This document shows positions 7,055 to 9,352 of a stretch of DNA of 9,352 nucleotides, one piece after another. The DNA comes from Jutongia huaianensis (GTDB lineage: Bacteria; Bacillota; Clostridia; Lachnospirales; Lachnospiraceae). The DNA is taken from the NCBI RefSeq assembly GCF_014384985.1, contig NZ_JACRSX010000031.1:1-9352 (forward strand), read 5' to 3'. Numbering within the stretch: position 1 is the stretch's first letter; each line of letters starts with the position of its first letter. Under the pieces are notes generated by a model. It was not told the origin of the DNA. It worked only from the letters and a program-made list of their open reading frames with translations, and made no database searches. The translations under genes and the position numbers were made by a program.

Positions 7055-8344
7055 TTATTTATCATCACGATTCAGCATATTGGCATATGCTGCAATACTT
7101 CCTTCTTTATAATTTGAGTTTTTGGACTTCTTAATGTCCTTTGTACTACTCTTTCTAGCTTTATCACTAATGCTGCTGTTTTTCTTTGCTGCATTACCAG
7201 CCGTACTTGTCTGCTTCTGTTTCTGTGCCACATTTGTATTGATATTGCTTGTTCTGGTCTTTGCAGCCTTGTCCAAAACAGACGGATCCATGCCCATTTT
7301 TTCGTATTTCTTTTTGGCCTTATCTACATTTTCTTTGATCAAATCATCCATATTTATTTTACTAAAATACAGATTAATACACAACTGCTGGAAAATACGG
7401 AACACATTACCGGCAATCCAGTAAATACCTACACCAATCGGAAACATCAGACACATAAAACCTGTCATGAATGGCATTACCGTATTCATTGTCTGCATTG
7501 ACTGTCCCATTGGATTGTCTGAATTTGCAGTCTGCTGCTGTGTTCCTGCCATACTCAGCTTTGTGCTGATATACTGTGTCACGATAGAAAGAATCGGAAT
7601 AATTACACTAACCGACTTAATTTTAGGTGTATCTGCAATATTCAAGCCCAGGAAATAATTAATATTCCGCGCCTGATGTGCCGTTTTTGTAATGACCTCA
7701 CTCAGATCCGGATGATTTTTGATCAATACATCCCATCCACTGGAATTAAACTGAGATAATACATCAATATAATAATTAATATTACCGGCATCTGATTTTG
7801 CTGCCTTTACTGCCTGTGTTACTACATAAGTAGGATTTGATATATAGCTTTTGTCTGCAAGCTGGCTTACAGTAACTCCAGCCTCCTGAAGTACTTTTGC
7901 AAGTCCATCATAAATATCATAAACCTGTGGCACATATGCCGGAATATTGTAAATAACACGATACAATGCAAATAAAATAGGAAGAGTGATCAACATTGGA
8001 AGACATCCACTCACCGGACTTACTCCATATTTCTGATAAACAGCCTGTGTCTCAAGAGACATTTTCTGCTGTGATTCCTGATCCTTTTTATTTTTGTATT
8101 TTGCCTGAATTGCCATCAATTCCGGATTCATTACCGATGACATCTTTGCAAATTTCTGCTGCTTAATCTGCATTGGGATCATAAGCGCATTTACAATAAA
8201 TGTAAACAAGATCATGCAGATACCGGTATTCTCAATACCTACTACAGACAATACGGAATATAATCCCTGTAATATATAACCAAGCAAACGTGCAATTGGT
8301 CCTAAAATCGCTCCCTGGTAAGTTGTCAAAAAAACACTCATCAT
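7055..8344 (-). CDS. yidC: Membrane protein insertase YidC (SpoIIIJ/OxaA type)
   Basis: YidC inserts and folds membrane proteins, alone or with SecYEG. The 429-residue protein has an amphipathic/hydrophobic N-terminal helix (about 13-35) and five predicted membrane segments near 37-59, 112-134, 244-262, 287-304 and 306-326. The cytoplasmic hairpin (about 60-108) contains KQQKFAK and MNPELMAIQAKY. No lipoprotein signal peptide is seen, unlike Bacillus SpoIIIJ. Between the second and third segments is an insert of about 110 residues (135-243), predicted outside. The C-terminal tail (about 330-429) is very rich in Lys, Ser, Thr and Asn and could contact ribosomes. The position of the conserved groove arginine, five residues before the TM1 proline, is Asn52 (IVNALMIP). 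The ATG at 8344 has GGGAGG 8 nt upstream. Its neighbours yidD and jag are standard partners. Confidence 0.95.
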   Translation of the reverse strand: MMSVFLTTYQGAILGPIARLLGYILQGLYSVLSVVGIENTGICMILFTFIVNALMIPMQIKQQKFAKMSSVMNPELMAIQAKYKNKKDQESQQKMSLETQAVYQKYGVSPVSGCLPMLITLPILFALYRVIYNIPAYVPQVYDIYDGLAKVLQEAGVTVSQLADKSYISNPTYVVTQAVKAAKSDAGNINYYIDVLSQFNSSGWDVLIKNHPDLSEVITKTAHQARNINYFLGLNIADTPKIKSVSVIIPILSIVTQYISTKLSMAGTQQQTANSDNPMGQSMQTMNTVMPFMTGFMCLMFPIGVGIYWIAGNVFRIFQQLCINLYFSKINMDDLIKENVDKAKKKYEKMGMDPSVLDKAAKTRTSNINTNVAQKQKQTSTAGNAAKKNSSISDKARKSSTKDIKKSKNSNYKEGSIAAYANMLNRDDK

Positions 8345-8403
8345 TATTCAGTCCTCCCGGGCAAGTTATTCAAAGTCACATACACTAAAAATTACTCTAA
8401 TCA

Positions 8404-8616
8404 CTATGGTACAGGATCATAACCACCTTTTGCAAAGGGATGGCATCGTAAAATTCGTTTTACAGCTAAAAAACTCCCCTTGAAAAAACCATACTTTTCT
8501 AAAGCTTCTACCGCATACTGTGAACAAGTAGGCGTATAAATGCAAGTTGGTCTTCCCTTCAGAGGAGAGATAAATTTCTGATATAAATGTATAATAAAAA
8601 TCAAACCACGTTTCAT
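8404..8616 (-). CDS. yidD: Membrane protein insertion efficiency factor YidD
   Basis: YidD is a small peripheral membrane protein that assists YidC-dependent insertion; its exact mechanism is not settled. At 70 residues it is family-sized. Hallmarks are the amphipathic N-terminus ending in YQKFISP (12-18), the C.Y.PTCSQYA block with Cys25 and Cys31 (25-35), and the RCHPF..GGYDPVP C-terminus (57-70) with Cys58. The ATG lies 5 nt after the rnpA stop with only a weak AAAGAG ribosome site, so translational coupling to rnpA is likely. yidC follows after 59 bp. The rpmH-rnpA-yidD-yidC order is the common one in bacteria outside Bacillus. Confidence 0.96.
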   Translation of the reverse strand: MKRGLIFIIHLYQKFISPLKGRPTCIYTPTCSQYAVEALEKYGFFKGSFLAVKRILRCHPFAKGGYDPVP

Positions 8617-8621
8617 TATTG

Positions 8622-8954
8622 TTATCTCTTTAAAATATTCTGCCTTTTACACAAATTTAAGAAGGCACTCTCTATATCCTGATATTTTTTATCCTTCGCA
8701 GCCTTCCTAGCTACAATAACGATATCATATTCTGTCAAAATATTACTTTCCTGTAATCTGATACATTCTCTGATCAGCCTGGTTATCCTATGCCTTACCA
8801 CACTATTTCCAACTTTTTTACTAACTGTGATTCCAAATCTGTTCTCATCGAGTTTATTACTGAGAACATACATTACCAAATACTTATTGGCATAGGACTT
8901 TCCATGGCGATACACATTCAAAAATTCAATATTCTTTCTAATTTTTTGAAACAC
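8622..8954 (-). CDS. rnpA: Ribonuclease P protein component
   Basis: RnpA is the protein subunit of RNase P; it helps the catalytic RNA bind precursor-tRNA 5' leaders. It has 110 residues, the usual size. The N-terminus ([15 protein letters not shown], 6-20) and the RNR-type motif [18 protein letters not shown] (46-63) are diagnostic. The middle asparagine of the usual Arg-Asn-Arg is His55 here. The start is GTG at 8954, with GAGGG 8 nt upstream; no in-frame ATG fits the family N-terminus. Together with the two hairpins between rpmH and this gene, the GTG start is consistent with keeping RnpA far below L34 levels. That regulatory reading is inference. Confidence 0.97.
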   Translation of the reverse strand: MFQKIRKNIEFLNVYRHGKSYANKYLVMYVLSNKLDENRFGITVSKKVGNSVVRHRITRLIRECIRLQESNILTEYDIVIVARKAAKDKKYQDIESAFLNLCKRQNILKR

Positions 8955-8966
8955 GATATGTCCCTC

Positions 8967-8987
8967 TTATAAAGTAGCACTTTATAA
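8967..8987. repeat. AT-rich inverted repeat in the rnpA leader
   Basis: A 9-bp perfect stem (TTATAAAGT with ACTTTATAA) around a 3-nt loop lies immediately before the rnpA ribosome site. It has no T-tract, so termination is unlikely; an effect on RNA processing or translation initiation is possible but unproven. Confidence 0.55.
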
Positions 8988-8990
8988 ATA

Positions 8991-9017
8991 GAAGAAAAGG
9001 TCACATAACTGCGACCT
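8991..9017 (-). terminator. Weak terminator or attenuator after rpmH
   Basis: On the minus strand AGGTCGCA pairs with TGTGACCT (8 bp, one G-U) around a GTTA loop, followed by TTTCTTC. The left arm begins inside the rpmH TAG stop codon. The T-tract is interrupted, so partial termination is more likely than complete; genes downstream still need transcription from the rpmH promoter. Confidence 0.5.
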
Positions 9018-9150
9018 ATGCGGATAATTTATGTCTTCCCTTTGCTCTTCTGCTCATAATAACTTTTCTGCCGTTTGCAGTCCGCATTCTCTTTCTGAAA
9101 CCATGAACTCTAGCTCTGGATTTCTTCTTAGGCTGGAATGTCATCTTCAT
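9016..9150 (-). CDS. rpmH: 50S ribosomal protein L34
   Basis: L34 is a small, very basic protein of the large ribosomal subunit. The 44-residue product was read directly from the minus strand. It opens [20 protein letters not shown] and continues with the family-typical [11 protein letters not shown] and [12 protein letters not shown], ending at TAG. Length and sequence match the family throughout. The ribosome site AAGGAGGTG at 9158-9166, 7 nt before the ATG, is near perfect, and a consensus promoter lies about 50 bp upstream, as expected for a highly expressed gene. It is the first gene of the rpmH-rnpA-yidD-yidC-jag unit and normally lies next to dnaA, which should be just beyond the right edge. 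Confidence 0.98.
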   Translation of the reverse strand: MKMTFQPKKKSRARVHGFRKRMRTANGRKVIMSRRAKGRHKLSA

Positions 9151-9199
9151 TACAATACACCTCCTTGATCTGTATTACATAAAATCACATGTATCACAT

Positions 9200-9228
9200 A
9201 TTATATTATGTCATTTTGGAATAGTCAA
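9200..9228 (-). promoter_or_regulatory. Sigma-A promoter of the rpmH operon
   Basis: On the minus strand the -35 TTGACT (9223-9228; five of six) and the -10 TATAAT (9200-9205; perfect) are separated by exactly 17 bp. The predicted start is near 9193, giving a leader of about 43 nt that contains the strong rpmH ribosome site. Confidence 0.88.
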
Positions 9229-9293
9229 GCCCTAATTTTCATATTTTACGGATATTCCACCAGAAATTCAATTCAAAATCCCCCTTGGGGATA

Positions 9294-9302
9294 TGTGGAT
9301 AT
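9294..9302 (-). promoter_or_regulatory. DnaA box, one mismatch
   Basis: ATATCCACA on the minus strand differs from the TTATCCACA consensus at the first base only. It is 12 bp from the perfect box and oriented opposite to it. Confidence 0.65.
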
Positions 9303-9314
9303 TCATTTCTTCAC

Positions 9315-9323
9315 TTATCCACA
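9315..9323 (+). promoter_or_regulatory. DnaA box, perfect consensus
   Basis: TTATCCACA on the plus strand is an exact match to the high-affinity DnaA box. Its position upstream of rpmH, on the side where dnaA is expected, supports an origin-linked role. Confidence 0.85.
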
Positions 9324-9352
9324 CCTTACAATTTTTCAAAAAATTATAAACA

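Larger units (their letters stand above)
9229..9352. other. Left edge of the origin region (rpmH-dnaA intergenic)
   Basis: This AT-rich, gene-free stretch holds one perfect and one near-perfect DnaA box, a small ATCCCC/GGGGAT inverted repeat (9278-9292), and an AT-only-armed inverted repeat (9330-9345) that could help unwinding. In Firmicutes the rpmH-dnaA gap commonly carries a DnaA-box cluster acting in replication initiation and dnaA autoregulation. dnaA itself is not in the window, so oriC is inferred from boxes and gene order. Confidence 0.65.

Noticed and set aside
6662..7117. 151-residue plus-strand ORF across jag and the end of yidC, the longest plus-strand frame
   Set aside because: It is antisense to the KH/Jag-N coding region, has no recognisable domain, and crosses the jag/yidC junction.
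9252..9261. TATTCCACC-like sequence considered as a DnaA box
   Set aside because: Three mismatches to TTATCCACA.
9344..9352. Possible third DnaA box TTATAAACA at the right edge
   Set aside because: Two mismatches at the central CC, which are important for DnaA recognition; AT-rich context makes chance likely.
1..9352. CRISPR arrays, tRNA or rRNA genes, riboswitches, insertion sequences, phage or defence genes
   Set aside because: Nothing in the intergenic gaps has the needed repeats or conserved cores, and every large frame is a housekeeping gene; no novel system is supported.

Overview
This window is an ordinary but complete copy of the origin-proximal core block of a low-GC Firmicute. Gene content and protein style (AT-rich, Soj/Spo0J-type ParA/ParB, YidD inserted between RnpA and YidC, a YidC with a long extracytoplasmic insert, no noc gene) point to Clostridia, most likely Lachnospiraceae. 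That placement is inference from sequence style; no search was run. All ten genes lie on the minus strand. The replication origin appears to be at the right edge, where two DnaA boxes sit in the region that normally separates rpmH from dnaA, so the genes read away from the origin, co-directional with leftward replication.

Three transcription units can be proposed. Unit 1 starts at a textbook sigma-A promoter (9200-9228) and carries rpmH, rnpA, yidD, yidC and jag/khpB. It ends at an intrinsic terminator at 6183-6218. Two hairpins lie between rpmH and rnpA, one beginning inside the rpmH stop codon; they may lower rnpA expression relative to L34. Unit 2 is mnmE, mnmG and rsmG (tRNA wobble-uridine modification and 16S rRNA methylation). 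Unit 3 is parA-parB, the chromosome segregation pair, whose end lies just inside the left edge.

The 281-bp rsmG-parA gap is the richest non-coding stretch. It holds two perfect 16-bp parS sites, one of them at the centre of a 38-bp perfect palindrome. It also has an extended -10 promoter candidate, a short hairpin and a strong minus-strand terminator. These are the ParB loading sites, and they also sit where transcription of unit 2 must end and that of unit 3 must begin.

The genes together cover origin housekeeping: ribosome protein L34, RNase P protein, membrane protein insertion (YidD, YidC, KhpB), tRNA/rRNA modification and origin segregation. No previously undescribed system was found. 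The most useful second looks are the parS/terminator architecture, the asparagine in YidC at the position of the usual groove arginine, the long Gly/Arg/Tyr tail on Jag, and the possible rpmH/rnpA attenuator. Two starts were placed downstream of the longest open frame (mnmE at 6100, jag at 7035), and rpmH, too short for a 60-residue cutoff, was read directly.
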